Shown here: positions 1 to 12,788 of the stretch, one piece after another
Numbering within the stretch: the first letter of the stretch is position 1
How the letters are laid out: every line of letters starts with the position of its first letter
Origin: Corynebacterium terpenotabidum Y-11
GTDB lineage: Bacteria; Actinomycetota; Actinomycetes; Mycobacteriales; Mycobacteriaceae
Direction of reading: 5' to 3'
Assembly: GCF_000418365.1 (NCBI RefSeq)
Contig: NC_021663.1
Coordinates: 1 to 64,000 of the forward strand
Length of the DNA stretch: 64,000 nt
Position numbers and translations under genes: made by a program
The notes under the pieces: generated by a model
What the model was told of the DNA's origin: nothing
What the model saw: the letters and a program-made list of their open reading frames with translations, nothing else
Databases searched by the model: none

Positions 1-1617
1 ATGACCACAGCCGAGGATTTCCCCGCGATCTGGGCCGACCTCGTTACTCGCTGGGTCGCCGCTGACGCGGAGTCGGCCGAGTTCCCGGAGATCACCCCCC
101 GATCGAAGAGTCTGCTCCAGCAATTGAGTCCGGTGGTACTGGTCAACGGCATCGCAGTGCTCACGGCCCCGGCCAAGTGGGTGCGTACCGAGACAGAGAA
201 GAAGATCAGTGGAGACATTTCCGAGGTCCTCACCCGCGAAGTCGGGATTCCGGTCACGCTCTCACTCAGTGTCAAGGAGACGACGCCCGACTCCCCGCTC
301 GAGATGCCGGCGGAGGACACAGACGCACCACCGTCGACGGAGGAACCGGAGGTCGAACGTGCCTCCGTTTTCGGGGACCTTCCCCCGGTCCCGCCCGGCC
401 CGGTCCACACCCCGGATCTCTGGGAGAACATCTCGGACGCCGGCTTCCCGGCGTCGGCCGGCACCGATGCATCCCAGGTCAGCGCGGCACCGGCAGAACG
501 ACCGGCACTGGAGGAGGCCAGCGTCCCGGTGGCCACCATTGTCCCGACGCCGACGCCGGCCACGGCCCACGCCGACGACGAGAACCGGTTGAACCCGAAG
601 TACACCTTCGAGACCTTCGTCACCGGCCCGTCCAACCAGTTTCCCGCCACCGCCTGCCGGGTCGTCGCCGAAAACCCCGGGAAGGCCTACAACCCGCTGT
701 TCATCTACGGTCAACCGGGGCTGGGTAAGACCCACCTGCTCCACGCGATCGGTCACTACGCCCAGGAGCTCAGGCCGAAGATCCGGGTCCGGTACGTCTC
801 CAGTGAGGAGATGACCAACGAGTTCATCAACGCGATCCAGGGTGGACCGCTCGCCCTTGACCAGTTCAAGCGCAACTACCGCAACCTCGACCTGCTCATT
901 GTCGACGACATCCAGTTCCTCCAGGGCAAGGAGTCGACCCAGGAGGAGTTCTTCCACACCTTCAATGCGCTCTACCAGGCGAACCACCAGATCGTGTTGT
1001 CCTCGGACCGTCCGCCGTCGCAGCTGACCACCCTGGAGGACCGGCTGCGCACCAGGTTCGAGGGCGGCCTGACCACCGACGTCAAGACGCCGGATCTGGA
1101 GACCAGGATGGCGATTCTGGCGAAGAAGTCCCTGCTCAACGGTGCTGTCGTTCCGCCGGACGTGCTGGAATTCATCGCGAGCCGGAACGAGTCCTCCATC
1201 CGGGAGCTCGAGGGTGCCCTGACGCGGGTCGTGGCGTACTGCTCGATGACCGGGGAGCCGATCACCATCTCCGCTGCGGAGGTGGTGGTCAAGGATATTC
1301 TGCCGCAGGACGTGAAAATCACCGCGGAGATGGTGATCGAGGTCATCTCGGAGCATTTCAGTGTCTCCCTCGACCAGCTGACTGGTCCGTCGAAGGTGCG
1401 CAAGATCGTCACCGCCCGGCAGTTCGGAATGTTCCTCACCCGCGAGTACTGCGAGATGTCGACGACGAACATCGGCAAGGTCTACGGCGGACGCGACCAT
1501 ACGACGGTCATGCACGCGGAGAAGAAGATGCGGAAGTCGATCCAGGAGAACACCGTGATCTTCGAGCAGTTCCAGGAGCTCACCCAGAAGATCAAGTCCC
1601 GCGCGCGACAGCGCTGA
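1..1617 (+). CDS. dnaA: Chromosomal replication initiator DnaA
   Basis: This 538-residue AAA+ initiator binds DnaA boxes, melts oriC and recruits the DnaB helicase. The N-terminal interaction domain is followed by an acidic, Pro/Ala-rich linker (about residues 95-195). The AAA+ core has a Walker A motif GQPGLGKTH near residue 238 and a Walker B segment LLIVDDIQFL. The C-terminal domain IV ends with the DnaA signature GGRDHTTVMHA. The start is the first base of the window and gives a normal actinobacterial N-terminus, so the gene appears complete. The oriC with matching boxes lies directly downstream, the usual dnaA-oriC-dnaN order. Identification is secure. Confidence 0.99.
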   Translation: MTTAEDFPAIWADLVTRWVAADAESAEFPEITPRSKSLLQQLSPVVLVNGIAVLTAPAKWVRTETEKKISGDISEVLTREVGIPVTLSLSVKETTPDSPLEMPAEDTDAPPSTEEPEVERASVFGDLPPVPPGPVHTPDLWENISDAGFPASAGTDASQVSAAPAERPALEEASVPVATIVPTPTPATAHADDENRLNPKYTFETFVTGPSNQFPATACRVVAENPGKAYNPLFIYGQPGLGKTHLLHAIGHYAQELRPKIRVRYVSSEEMTNEFINAIQGGPLALDQFKRNYRNLDLLIVDDIQFLQGKESTQEEFFHTFNALYQANHQIVLSSDRPPSQLTTLEDRLRTRFEGGLTTDVKTPDLETRMAILAKKSLLNGAVVPPDVLEFIASRNESSIRELEGALTRVVAYCSMTGEPITISAAEVVVKDILPQDVKITAEMVIEVISEHFSVSLDQLTGPSKVRKIVTARQFGMFLTREYCEMSTTNIGKVYGGRDHTTVMHAEKKMRKSIQENTVIFEQFQELTQKIKSRARQR

Positions 1618-1659
1618 TCTGTACCGCTGATCTGTACCCCGGGGGGCGGGGGCGGGGAG

Positions 1660-2100
1660 AGAGCTCTGTCCACATTGTCCACAGAGTTATCCACAACGAT
1701 GTAATTACACGAGTGTGAGAGCACTGCACGCTGCGCTGTTCAGCGTGGGAGGGTCCCTTCCGGAGCCAGGAGCATCCACCGTCCGTGGATAACCCACCTG
1801 TCGCTGTGGATAAATAACAGGCGTGTGTTTCAGCAGGACGCGTCCGTGCGCCGGAAAACTTTGGAAATTGTGTTTATGCAGGTCACGGCACTGTGGCCCC
1901 TGTGCACAACCCCGGTGAAATCCGTGGATCAGCCGGTGGACACCGGGTGGACAGCCTCGGCCGCCCGGAAGTTATCCACAACTATGCCGAGTTGTCCACA
2001 ACCTTGTACCCCGCCAGCTCCACACGCCCCGATCTACTCCGAACAGGTCAGATCCACGGTTGTCCACAGCGTCCACACCCCCTACTGCTGTTGCTAGTGA
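1660..2100. other. oriC: Chromosomal replication origin oriC (DnaA-box cluster)
   Basis: The 725-base dnaA-dnaN gap holds a cluster of DnaA boxes (consensus TTATCCACA). Seen directly: TTGTCCACA at 1675-1683, TTATCCACA at 1687-1695, an inverted TTATCCACG at 1784-1792, an inverted TTATCCACA at 1805-1813, TTATCCACA at 1972-1980, and TTGTCCACA at 1992-2000 and 2060-2068. Comparatively AT-rich segments lie at 1809-1820 and 1859-1880, the likely unwinding zone. The remainder (2100-2342) is the leader of dnaN and holds no convincing gene. Placement between dnaA and dnaN is the standard actinobacterial arrangement. Confidence 0.93.
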
Positions 2101-2342
2101 TCTACTGGAGATCCTTCAAGAGAAAAAGGGGGTGGGGACAGACCGGTCCGCATGAGTCACCACCACACAGAGCAGAGAAGAGCACAAGCACCTCGCGGGA
2201 GCCCACCACTGTGGACTACTGTGGGGGCACGTACTGCGCCTCACATGAGCGCGACAACCGCGACAGCGTCGCCGGGGGAGCACCCGCTGACGCCGGTGTT
2301 CGAATCATGTTCGAAGGATTGACCTGCAGAAAGGGACGACGA

Positions 2343-3539
2343 GTGACCACCGACCAGCCGGGGGACCAGCAGTCCGTCAGCTTCACCGTGTCCAAGGACG
2401 ACTTCTCCTCGGCGCTGGCCTGGGTGGCACGAAGCCTCCCGAGCAAGGCCTCCCAGCCGATCCTCCGGGGCGTCCTCATCGAGGCCACTGACGAGGGTCT
2501 CCAGCTCTCCGGCTTCGACCGTGAGGTGTCGACGAAGGTCCGGGTCTCCGCGGATGTCACGGAACCCGGTCGGATCCTCGTCGCCGGACGCCTGGCGTCC
2601 AACATCATCGGTGCACTTCCGGAGAAGCCGGTCCGCATCGACTACGACGGCACCAAGGTCCTCGTGAACTGCGGCAGCTCCCACTTCGAACTGCCCGCCA
2701 TGACCATCGACGACTATCCTGTCCTCCCGGACTTCCCGGCCGTCGCCGGATCGCTGGATCCCTACCTCTTCTCCGAGGTCATCAGCCAGGTCGCCGTCGC
2801 CGCCGGTCGCGATGACACCCTCCCGATGCTGACCGGCATCCGGATGGAGATCGACGGCGAACATGTCGTTCTCGCCGCCACCGACCGTTTCCGCCTCGCT
2901 GTCCGAACCGTCGACTGGGCGCCCGCCCGGGCCGACATCTCCGCGGAACTGCTCATCCCGGCCCGGACCCTGGCAGATACCGCACGCTCCCTCGACTCCT
3001 CCGGCGAGCCCGTGGAGATCGCCCTGGACACCGACGGTCCTTCCGCCGGTCGTCTGCTCGGTATCGCCACCGATGACCGACGGTCGACCACCCGTCTCAT
3101 CGACGCGGACTTCCCGAAGTTCCGGCCGCTGCTGCCCAAGCAGAACACCGCCCTCGCCTCCGTCGAGATCGTTCCGCTGCTCGACGCCATCCGGCGTGTC
3201 TCCCTGGTCACGGAAGGTAATTCCCAGATCCGGATGGCGTTCGAGGAGGGCGGACTGACCATCTCCGGAGGTGGCAGTGACATCGGTGTGGCCGAGGAAC
3301 AGCTGCCGTGCGCCTTCATCGGCGAGCCACTGGTCATCGCCTTCAACCCGGGTTACCTCAAGGACGGTCTCGGCGCGATCCACACCGACCGGGTGGTCTT
3401 CGGTTTCACCCAGCCCTCGCGTCCGGCGATCCTGCTGCCCGAGCCGGAGAATCTCCCGGAGGCAGGCCCCGACGGTACCTTCCCCACCCCGGAGACCCCC
3501 TTCATCTACCTGCTGATGCCGGTCCGCCTGCCGGGCTGA
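2343..3539 (+). CDS. dnaN: DNA polymerase III beta sliding clamp
   Basis: This 398-residue processivity clamp forms a dimeric ring around DNA and tethers DNA polymerase III. The sequence has three repeated clamp domains, including VSKDDFSSALAWVARSLP near the start, the domain 2 segment MLTGIRMEIDGEHVVLAATD, and the C-terminal YLLMPVRLPG, which matches the conserved end of the family. The GTG at 2343 is preceded by an AAAGGGA Shine-Dalgarno sequence and gives the family length. The frame stays open upstream into the oriC leader, but that extension has no clamp similarity. recF follows 6 bases downstream, so the two are probably cotranscribed. Confidence 0.97.
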   Translation: MTTDQPGDQQSVSFTVSKDDFSSALAWVARSLPSKASQPILRGVLIEATDEGLQLSGFDREVSTKVRVSADVTEPGRILVAGRLASNIIGALPEKPVRIDYDGTKVLVNCGSSHFELPAMTIDDYPVLPDFPAVAGSLDPYLFSEVISQVAVAAGRDDTLPMLTGIRMEIDGEHVVLAATDRFRLAVRTVDWAPARADISAELLIPARTLADTARSLDSSGEPVEIALDTDGPSAGRLLGIATDDRRSTTRLIDADFPKFRPLLPKQNTALASVEIVPLLDAIRRVSLVTEGNSQIRMAFEEGGLTISGGGSDIGVAEEQLPCAFIGEPLVIAFNPGYLKDGLGAIHTDRVVFGFTQPSRPAILLPEPENLPEAGPDGTFPTPETPFIYLLMPVRLPG

Positions 3540-3545
3540 TCCGGT

Positions 3546-4739
3546 ATGTACCTGCGTTCCCTGCACCTCGGGGACTTCCGTTCCTGGGCCTCCCTCGACC
3601 TGGACCTGGACCCGGGGGTCACCGTCTTCGCCGGGCCGAACGGCAATGGCAAGACGAATATCGTCGAGGCGGTGGGCTATCTCGCCCACCTGTCCTCGCA
3701 CCGGGTCAACGGGGACGCAGCCCTGGTCCGGGAGGGATGTGATGCGGCGCGGATCTCGGCCACCGCGGTGAACCACGGGCGGGAACTCACCGCCCACCTC
3801 GTCATCAACAGTCGCGGGGCCAACCGTGCCGCCGTGAACCGCACCGCGCTGAAGAGCCAACGGGGGCTCGCCGGCATCGTCCGCACCACCATGTTCTCCC
3901 CCGAAGATCTGGGTCTGGTCCGTGGTGAACCGGACCAGCGACGGCATTTCCTCGATCAGGTCGTTGCCGCCCGGTATCCCCGACTGGCCGGAGTGCGGTC
4001 CGACTACGACAAGGTGCTGCGGCAACGCAATGCGCTGCTGAAGTCCGCGTCCTCCCCGGAGTCGGTGGCGGACACCCTCGATGTCTGGGACGGGCAGCTC
4101 GCCCACCTCGGCGGGGAGATCATGTCCGCCCGGGCACAGGTCGTGCATGATCTGGCACCGCACGTTGCCGAGACCTACGCGCACCTCGCGCCCGGGTCCC
4201 GGCCGGCGCTCATCGGTTACACCTCCACGCTGGACGCCGAACTCGCTGACGTCGGCGTCCAGCTCACCGCGCCGGAGCCCGCCGTCGTCGATCCCGAGGT
4301 CGCCGAGGCGGTGCTGCTGTCCCGACTGGCCGCACGGCGGGACGCCGAGGTCGACCGGGGAGTCACCCTCACCGGACCGCACCGTGACGACCTGCAGCTG
4401 ATCCTGGGGACGCACCCGGCGAAAGGGTTCGCCAGCCACGGCGAATCCTGGTCCTTCGCGCTGACGCTGCGCCTGGCGTCCCACCGGATGCAGCGCGCCG
4501 ACGGCACCGAGCCGGTCGTCATCCTCGACGATGTCTTCGCTGAACTCGATACCGCCCGGCGTGCCCAGCTGGTCACCCTCGCCATGGAGGCGGAGCAGGT
4601 GCTCATCACCGCTGCGGTGGGCGAGGACATCCCCCCTGAACTGCGGGGATCTGCCCGGATCCATGAGGTCCGGGCGCGGGTTACGGACGAGGGGCGGATC
4701 TCGGAACTGGATCCCGGGCAGGACGCCGACGATGAGTGA
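3546..4739 (+). CDS. recF: DNA replication and repair protein RecF
   Basis: RecF is an SMC-like ATPase that helps load RecA at single-strand gaps with RecO and RecR. The 397-residue product starts [14 protein letters not shown], a typical RecF N-terminus. It has the Walker [10 protein letters not shown] near residue 31, the signature region around LTGPHRDDL near residue 275, and the Walker B/D-loop [16 protein letters not shown] near residue 320. The start ATG lies 6 bases after dnaN. The stop overlaps the start of the DciA-family gene by 8 bases, so the dnaN-recF-dciA group is probably translationally coupled. Confidence 0.97.
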   Translation: MYLRSLHLGDFRSWASLDLDLDPGVTVFAGPNGNGKTNIVEAVGYLAHLSSHRVNGDAALVREGCDAARISATAVNHGRELTAHLVINSRGANRAAVNRTALKSQRGLAGIVRTTMFSPEDLGLVRGEPDQRRHFLDQVVAARYPRLAGVRSDYDKVLRQRNALLKSASSPESVADTLDVWDGQLAHLGGEIMSARAQVVHDLAPHVAETYAHLAPGSRPALIGYTSTLDAELADVGVQLTAPEPAVVDPEVAEAVLLSRLAARRDAEVDRGVTLTGPHRDDLQLILGTHPAKGFASHGESWSFALTLRLASHRMQRADGTEPVVILDDVFAELDTARRAQLVTLAMEAEQVLITAAVGEDIPPELRGSARIHEVRARVTDEGRISELDPGQDADDE

Positions 4740-5304
4740 TTCCCACGATCCCGTCGCCGAGCAGTGGGAGAAGCTGCGTCGGCTGTCCCGATCGGCCGGG
4801 CAGGACGCGAAGGGCACAGCAGCGTCCGACGGTCTGTCACCGACACCGGTGCCGCCACGGACTCCATACAACCCCCGACGTCGTCGTGGTCGGAAGCCGG
4901 AGAAGATGAAGACCCGCTATGACGGGCGGATGGACCGCAGCTACCGGGATCCGGGTCAGTTCGGCGATCTCGTCCAGCGGGAGATCCGCCGGAACGGGTG
5001 GAACCGTAATTTCGCGGTCGGCACGCTCAAAGGCAACTGGGCGGGGATCGTCGGTGAGGATGTGGCCCGACACACCTGGGTGGTCATGTACAAGGAGAAG
5101 GAACGTCAGCTCCACATCGAGTGCGATTCCACGGCCTGGGCGACGAATCTGCGGTTGATGCAGACGATGATCCTGCAGACCATCGCGAAGAAGGTCGGTG
5201 GCGACGTCGTCGCTGAACTGCGTATTTACGGTCCGCGTCCGCCGAGCTGGCGCAAGGGCAGGTACCACGTCAAAGGTCGTGGTCCACGGGACACCTACGG
5301 ATAG
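4732..5304 (+). CDS. dciA: DUF721 / DciA-family protein, predicted replicative helicase loader
   Basis: This 190-residue protein belongs to the DUF721 family found between recF and gyrB in actinobacteria (Rv0004 in M. tuberculosis). The family is now associated with DciA, which assists DnaB helicase loading in bacteria lacking DnaC/DnaI. The N-terminus is charged and probably disordered. The conserved C-terminal domain covers about residues 80-180, including [16 protein letters not shown] and WATNLRLMQ. The ATG at 4732 overlaps the recF stop. Longer upstream starts would run through recF and are unlikely. Family assignment is strong. The loader role is inferred from the family. Confidence 0.9.
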   Translation: MSDSHDPVAEQWEKLRRLSRSAGQDAKGTAASDGLSPTPVPPRTPYNPRRRRGRKPEKMKTRYDGRMDRSYRDPGQFGDLVQREIRRNGWNRNFAVGTLKGNWAGIVGEDVARHTWVVMYKEKERQLHIECDSTAWATNLRLMQTMILQTIAKKVGGDVVAELRIYGPRPPSWRKGRYHVKGRGPRDTYG

Positions 5305-5332
5305 CGACGAACGGGTACCATGGAGTGGTTAA

Positions 5333-8283
<2,951 letters not shown>

Positions 8284-8291
<8 letters not shown>

Positions 8292-9459
8292 GCGGATCCG
8301 ACCACAGCTGGTGGAGTGCGGTCACCGCGGCGGCCCGGGAGAGGATCCCGTCGCCGGCGCGTTGGATGCTCAGTTGGCGGCGCGGTGCCCCGGTGTGCAG
8401 ATGTGCGGCAATGGTCTTCACCGCCGTCGGATCGGCGGTGAAGGCCTCACCGGCGAAGACGACGGTTGCCGGGTCGACAACCTCCACGGCCAGCGCGATG
8501 ATCCGGCCGAGCAGATCGGCCCGTTCGTTGAGCAGCTCGCGGGCCACGGGGTTCCGGGTGGCCAGGGAGACCAGTTCCGGCAGTGTGGAGACCGGCAGGC
8601 CGCGGTCCCGGGCCGCCTCCAGGACTGCGGTAGTACCGAGCGGATGTCCGGAACCACCGCGGGACCAGCCGAATGAGCCGGATTCGGCGATGCGGCTGAA
8701 CGCGGTGGGGGTGGTACCGGTGAAGGGCTGGTGGACGGCGTTACCGACGATCCAGGCGTGGGCGACGAGCTCACGGGCGTAGATGTACAGGGTGGACCGG
8801 CCGCCGGGGACATCGGTGTGGGCGGGGGGCAGCGGCGCACTGCCCAGCTCGGCGCCCGCCATTGCCCCGACACCGGTGGACAGGGAGAGCGGCACATCGG
8901 AGCTGGTCCGGGCCAGCAGGCTGGCGGCGTCCACACGGTCCCAGCCGTAGGCCGGGGAGGTGATCCGTCCTGTGGCGTCCACCGGTGCGGAGAAGGCGAT
9001 GCCGATACCGACGGGGTCGGACAGTCCTCGACCCAGCGTGGTCAGGCCGTGATGGACGGCCTCGAGAGCCTCCGGTGGGGTGAGTTCGGGCAGTGGGAGT
9101 CGGAGGGTGCGGGACCGGAGGATGCGTCCGGTGGCGTCGACGGCGACGAGTTGGGTGCTCTGCAGTCCCACGTGGGCGCCGAGCGCGGTGATGTGGTTCC
9201 CCGTGGGATGGAGAGTGGATCCTGGTCGGCCGATGGTGGCGGCGTCGGTCCTGGTCGGCGTGTTCTGGGCGACCAGTCCGGCCTCAATCAGCGCGGCGAC
9301 ATGCCTGGTCACGGTCGGTTGCGAGAGGTCGAGGTCGTCGTGCAGTCGACTACGCGTGATGCCCGGGCTGGTCCGGATCTGATGGAGGACGCGGGCCGGT
9401 CCGGTGTCCGGCGTTGCGAACCGGGCGATGGAGACGGACGGGAGCGTGGCGAGAGTCAT
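8284..9459 (-). CDS. ROK-family transcriptional regulator (NagC/XylR type)
   Basis: The N-terminal winged helix-turn-helix includes ITRSRLHDDLDLSQPTVTRHVAALIEAGLV (residues about 35-65). It is followed by a ROK sugar-kinase-like domain with ALGAHVGLQSTQLVAVDATGRI and VGIGIAFSAPVD. The typical ROK zinc motif (CxCGxxGC) is not obvious, which suggests a pure regulator. The ATG at 9459 follows GGTGGA at 4-base spacing; ATG 9471 would add four residues. It is transcribed divergently from the sulfonate operon and could regulate it or sense a sugar. The ligand is unknown. Confidence 0.85.
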
Positions 9460-9493
9460 GGAGTCCACCATAGATCAGTCGGAGCGAAAAGAA

Positions 9494-9509
9494 CAGACCG
9501 CTCTGTCTG
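9494..9509. promoter_or_regulatory. Predicted McbR operator upstream of ssuD
   Basis: CAGAC-N6-GTCTG at 9494-9509 sits inside a longer perfect palindrome with 8-base arms (GAACAGAC ... GTCTGTTC, 9491-9512). The C. glutamicum sulfur repressor McbR recognises TAGAC-N6-GTCTA. The site lies between the divergent ROK gene and ssuD, 62 bases before the ssuD ATG. Repression by McbR when sulfur is plentiful is inferred. Confidence 0.75.
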
Positions 9510-9571
9510 TTCGTTTCATGGGGAGTTGAAGTGTGGCTCCGGTCTTCCGTCCGGTGGTCTACTCGGCGACC

Positions 9572-10783
9572 ATGACCACAACATCCCGCGATTCTCTTCC
9601 CGCATCCCCCAATGTGACCCTCCACTGGTTCCTGCCGACCAACGGCGATTCCCGGGGTATCGTCGGCGGCGGCCACGGTGCCGAGGCTCAACTCGGTGAT
9701 CGTTTTCCTGACCTGCGGTATCTCACCCAGGTGGCGCAGGCTGCGGAGTACAACGGCTTCGAGGCCGTACTGACCCCGACCGGCCACTGGTGCCACGATT
9801 CCTGGCTGGCGACCTCGGCGCTGCTGTCGGCGACCGAGCGGCTGAAGTTCCTCGTCGCCTACCGGCCGAGCCTCGTCCCGGCGACGCTGCTGGCCCAGCA
9901 GGCACTGACCTACCAGGAACTCTCTGGCGACCGGCTGCTGCTCAACGTGGTGGTGGGCGGGGAGGACGCCGAACAGCGGACGTTCGGGGACTGGTCGTCG
10001 AAGGAGGAGCGGTACGCGCTCGCTGACGAGGCATTGGCTGTGGCCGACCACTTGTGGACGTCACCGCATCCGGTGACGGTCTCCGGCGAGCATCTGCAGA
10101 TCGAAGGCGCGACGCTGGCCCGACGCCCACGGACCGCTCCTCCGGTGTTCTTCGGAGGTTCCTCGCCGGCCGGGATCGAAGTCGCCGCGAAGCGCGCGGA
10201 CGTGTATCTGACCTGGGGTGAGCACCCGGATGCTGTCGCCGAAAAGTTGTCCAGGGTGCAGGAGGCGGCCCGTCGCCACGGCCGGGTGCTGGAGTACGGT
10301 ATCCGGCTCCATGTCATTTCCCGGGACACGGAGGAGGAAGCATGGGCGGAGGCGCAGAAACTCTATGATTCCCTATCCGCGGAGGAAGTTGCCCGCGCCC
10401 AGGCGGGTCTGAAGACCTCGCAGTCGGAGGGGCAGCGTCGGATGTCCGAGATCCACGGCAGAGGTTCCGGATTTGTCGCGGGCGGAGATGCCCGGGCTCT
10501 GGAGTTCGCCCCCGGACTGTGGTCGGGCATCGGTCTGGTCCGTGGCGGAGCGGGCACCGCTCTGGTCGGTTCCCATGACCGGGTGGCGGAGACGATCGAC
10601 CAGTTCCGCCGCGCGGGCATCGGTCATTTCATTCTTTCCGGGTATCCGCATATCGAAGAGGCCTTCCGGGTGGGGGAGGGGACGGTGCCTGCCCTGTTGC
10701 GCCGTGGTGTCACAGTGACGAATCATCCGGCACCTCAGGTAGGGGCCGATGAGTCCGCCGAACCGGCAAGACATTCGGCATGA
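9572..10783 (+). CDS. ssuD: LLM-class FMNH2-dependent alkanesulfonate monooxygenase
   Basis: SsuD uses FMNH2 and O2 to cleave alkanesulfonates to aldehyde and sulfite, supplying sulfur. The 403-residue protein is a luciferase-like TIM barrel with the family segments LHWFLPTNGDSR, AEYNGFEAVLTPTG, RPSLVPATLLAQQALTYQELSGDRLLLNVVVGG and PPVFFGGSSPAGIEVAAK. These match SsuD closely, and the length agrees with about 380-400 for the family. ATG 9572 gives the best-supported N-terminus; an upstream GTG at 9533 would add 13 atypical residues. It is the first gene of a tightly coupled operon with an ABC transporter, behind a predicted McbR operator. FMNH2 is probably supplied by the reductase at 15162. 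Confidence 0.93.
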   Translation: MTTTSRDSLPASPNVTLHWFLPTNGDSRGIVGGGHGAEAQLGDRFPDLRYLTQVAQAAEYNGFEAVLTPTGHWCHDSWLATSALLSATERLKFLVAYRPSLVPATLLAQQALTYQELSGDRLLLNVVVGGEDAEQRTFGDWSSKEERYALADEALAVADHLWTSPHPVTVSGEHLQIEGATLARRPRTAPPVFFGGSSPAGIEVAAKRADVYLTWGEHPDAVAEKLSRVQEAARRHGRVLEYGIRLHVISRDTEEEAWAEAQKLYDSLSAEEVARAQAGLKTSQSEGQRRMSEIHGRGSGFVAGGDARALEFAPGLWSGIGLVRGGAGTALVGSHDRVAETIDQFRRAGIGHFILSGYPHIEEAFRVGEGTVPALLRRGVTVTNHPAPQVGADESAEPARHSA

Positions 10784-11688
10784 CGACGACAACTGACTCT
10801 CAGACCGGCTCTGTCGCACCGGCTACGGCCGAGGCCCCCGACGGTCGACTCCGCGAACGCGAACGTGGAGTACGGAAGGGTGGACGCCGCTCGCGTCGGT
10901 GGTTGCTCCATCTCGGGACGCTCACCGGTGTGATCGCCGTATGGTGGGCGATCGCCCGCTGGGCCGGACTTGATCCTGTTGTTCTCCCCGGCCCCGGTGA
11001 GGTGGCCGAACGCCTGGTAACGACGAATCTTTGTCGGGACGGGTCCGGCGCGAGTGCCCGCCAGGAGTGCGGTGTGCAGGGCTATTTCCTGTGGCAGCAT
11101 CTCCTCGCGACGATCGAGCGCATCGCCGTAGGCCTCGGTGCCGGTACCCTCGTGGGCATTCTCCTGGGATGGCTCTTGGGCTCCAGCGCGACGGTACGGT
11201 CCGTCGTCGAGCCGTATCTGTCCTTCCTGCGGGCTCTTCCGCCACTCGGCTATATCGGTCTCCTTATCGTCTGGTTCGGCATCGGTGACGAGTCGAAGGT
11301 GGTCCTGCTCTTCCTTGCCTCCTTCCCGACGGTCGCCGTCGCGACATTGGCTGGCGTGACCGGAATCCGGCGGGATTGGCTTCTGGCGTCCCAGTCGTTG
11401 GGGGCGAACCGCCGACAGGTCTTCAGTAGCGTCCTGTTGCCGGGGGCTCTGCCCGACATCATCGGAGGCATTCGACTGGCGTCCGGTCTGTGCTGGTCCG
11501 CGATCGTCGCCGCCGAGATGAATGACGGGATTCCGGGTATCGGTGGACTCGCCTACATTTCGGGAACTCAGTTGGACACCTCGCTGGCGATTGCCTGCCT
11601 CATCGTCATCGGTGTCGCCGCACTGCTCCTCGATCAGCTTCTGCTGTGGGTGGAGCGCACCTACTCACCCTGGAGGACCAAGCAGTGA
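10780..11688 (+). CDS. ssuC: Sulfonate ABC transporter permease
   Basis: This 302-residue inner-membrane permease of the SsuC/TauC family forms the channel of a sulfonate importer. A charged cytoplasmic N-terminus (about 45 residues) precedes the first membrane segment TLTGVIAVWWAIARW. Several helices follow, with the permease EAA-loop region around GVTGIRRDWLLASQSLGANRRQVFSSV (contacts the ATPase). The ATG overlaps the ssuD stop in an ATGA junction, and its own stop overlaps the GTG of ssuA. A periplasmic-side insert containing two cysteines (residues about 86-98) lies after the first helix and is longer than in E. coli SsuC. Confidence 0.93.
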   Translation: MTTTTDSQTGSVAPATAEAPDGRLRERERGVRKGGRRSRRWLLHLGTLTGVIAVWWAIARWAGLDPVVLPGPGEVAERLVTTNLCRDGSGASARQECGVQGYFLWQHLLATIERIAVGLGAGTLVGILLGWLLGSSATVRSVVEPYLSFLRALPPLGYIGLLIVWFGIGDESKVVLLFLASFPTVAVATLAGVTGIRRDWLLASQSLGANRRQVFSSVLLPGALPDIIGGIRLASGLCWSAIVAAEMNDGIPGIGGLAYISGTQLDTSLAIACLIVIGVAALLLDQLLLWVERTYSPWRTKQ

Positions 11689-12788
11689 TTCCCCCGTCAG
11701 CTTTCTTCCGGTTTCACGTGAAACCGTCCTCTCGTGCCCTCCGGGCACTGGGTGGAGCTACCACAGCATTCTGTGCCTTGGCGGTGACCTCCTGCGTCGG
11801 TCCGCCGGCCGCAGAATGGGCTGATGCGGCTGCGGAGGTGGAATGTCCGGTCACCCCGTCAGAGGCGGACGGACGTATCCGTATCGGCTATCTCGGCAGT
11901 CCCGCTGCAGATCTCTATACGCAGGACCAGAAGCTCGCCGAAGCGTGCCTCCCGAACGCTGAAGTGACCTGGACCAGGTTCCCGACCGGCCAGGATATTG
12001 TCCAGGGTTTCGCGGCAGGCTCAGTGGATATTGCCGCTCTCGGCTCCACGCCGACCACCAAGGCGCTCAGCGCGCCGTTGAACCTTGACGTCTCCGTTGT
12101 AGCGGTCAACGCGGTGATCGGTGCCAGCGAAGCACTGGTGGCGAAGGACGCGGAGTCGATCAAGGATCTCGTCGGAGCCAGGATCGCGGTGCCGTTCTCC
12201 TCGACCTCCCACTACAGTCTGCTCAACGCCCTCATCGACGCGGGGCTGGATCCGCAACGGGACGTGGAGATCGTCAACATTTCTCCCGACAAGCTTCCGG
12301 CAGCGTGGAAGTCAGACGAGATTGACGCCGCCTACGTCTGGGATCCAACCTTGGCCGAATTGAAGGAGGGCAGCGGAGGGACGGTCCCGGGCCGCGTCCT
12401 CACCGACTCCGCCGAGCAGGCCGAGGCGGGCCATGCGACATACAACGTCAGTCTTGCGGACAACGCGTGGATCGACTCTCACCAGGAACTGCTGGACACC
12501 TTCCTGGAGCTTCAGGCATGGGTTGTCGACCATGCCGATGAGGACCCGGAAGATTTCGCCACGGTGAATGCCGCGGCGTCGGGTATGGACGAGGACGCGG
12601 CACGGCTGCAGATCAGTGGACAGCAGTTCATCCACGGGTCCGAGCAGGCGCAATATCTCACGGAGTTCCCGGACGCCATCTTCGCCACGGCCGAGTTCCT
12701 TAAGGAACAGGGGGAAATCCCCTCGGTGAAGGAGCGTGAGGATTACGCTGCGGCGACCCGTCCCGAACTCTGGAAGGACTTCTCATGA
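11685..12788 (+). CDS. ssuA: Sulfonate ABC transporter substrate-binding lipoprotein
   Basis: This 367-residue extracytoplasmic binding protein delivers sulfonates (possibly taurine-like compounds) to SsuC. The signal peptide ends with lipobox VTSC (Cys about residue 37), so it should be lipid anchored. The mature part shows the SsuA/TauA pattern: IRIGYLGSPAADLYTQDQK, TWTRFPTGQDIVQGFAAGSVDIAALGSTPTTKA, VPFSSTSHYSLLNALIDAGL and AAYVWDPTLAEL. The GTG at 11685 is preceded by GGAGG (11672-11676) and overlaps the ssuC stop. The codons for the signal-peptide residues RFHVKP contain a parS site, so part of this N-terminus may be constrained by ParB binding. Confidence 0.93.
   Translation: MIPPSAFFRFHVKPSSRALRALGGATTAFCALAVTSCVGPPAAEWADAAAEVECPVTPSEADGRIRIGYLGSPAADLYTQDQKLAEACLPNAEVTWTRFPTGQDIVQGFAAGSVDIAALGSTPTTKALSAPLNLDVSVVAVNAVIGASEALVAKDAESIKDLVGARIAVPFSSTSHYSLLNALIDAGLDPQRDVEIVNISPDKLPAAWKSDEIDAAYVWDPTLAELKEGSGGTVPGRVLTDSAEQAEAGHATYNVSLADNAWIDSHQELLDTFLELQAWVVDHADEDPEDFATVNAAASGMDEDAARLQISGQQFIHGSEQAQYLTEFPDAIFATAEFLKEQGEIPSVKEREDYAAATRPELWKDFS
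11710..11725. promoter_or_regulatory. parS site (ParB binding) inside ssuA
   Basis: GGTTTCACGTGAAACC is a perfect 16-bp palindrome. It differs only at the outermost base of each arm from the consensus parS TGTTTCACGTGAAACA. It lies 25 bases into the ssuA coding sequence. ParB bound here would promote origin segregation. Confidence 0.9.

Noticed and set aside
262..1515. Long minus-strand open frame opposite dnaA
   Set aside because: It is a GC-skew shadow with Arg/Gly/Val-rich low-quality sequence. The plus-strand DnaA motifs are complete.
2241..4871. 876-codon minus-strand open frame across dnaN and recF
   Set aside because: It is antisense to two confidently identified genes, with no motif and typical high-GC shadow composition.
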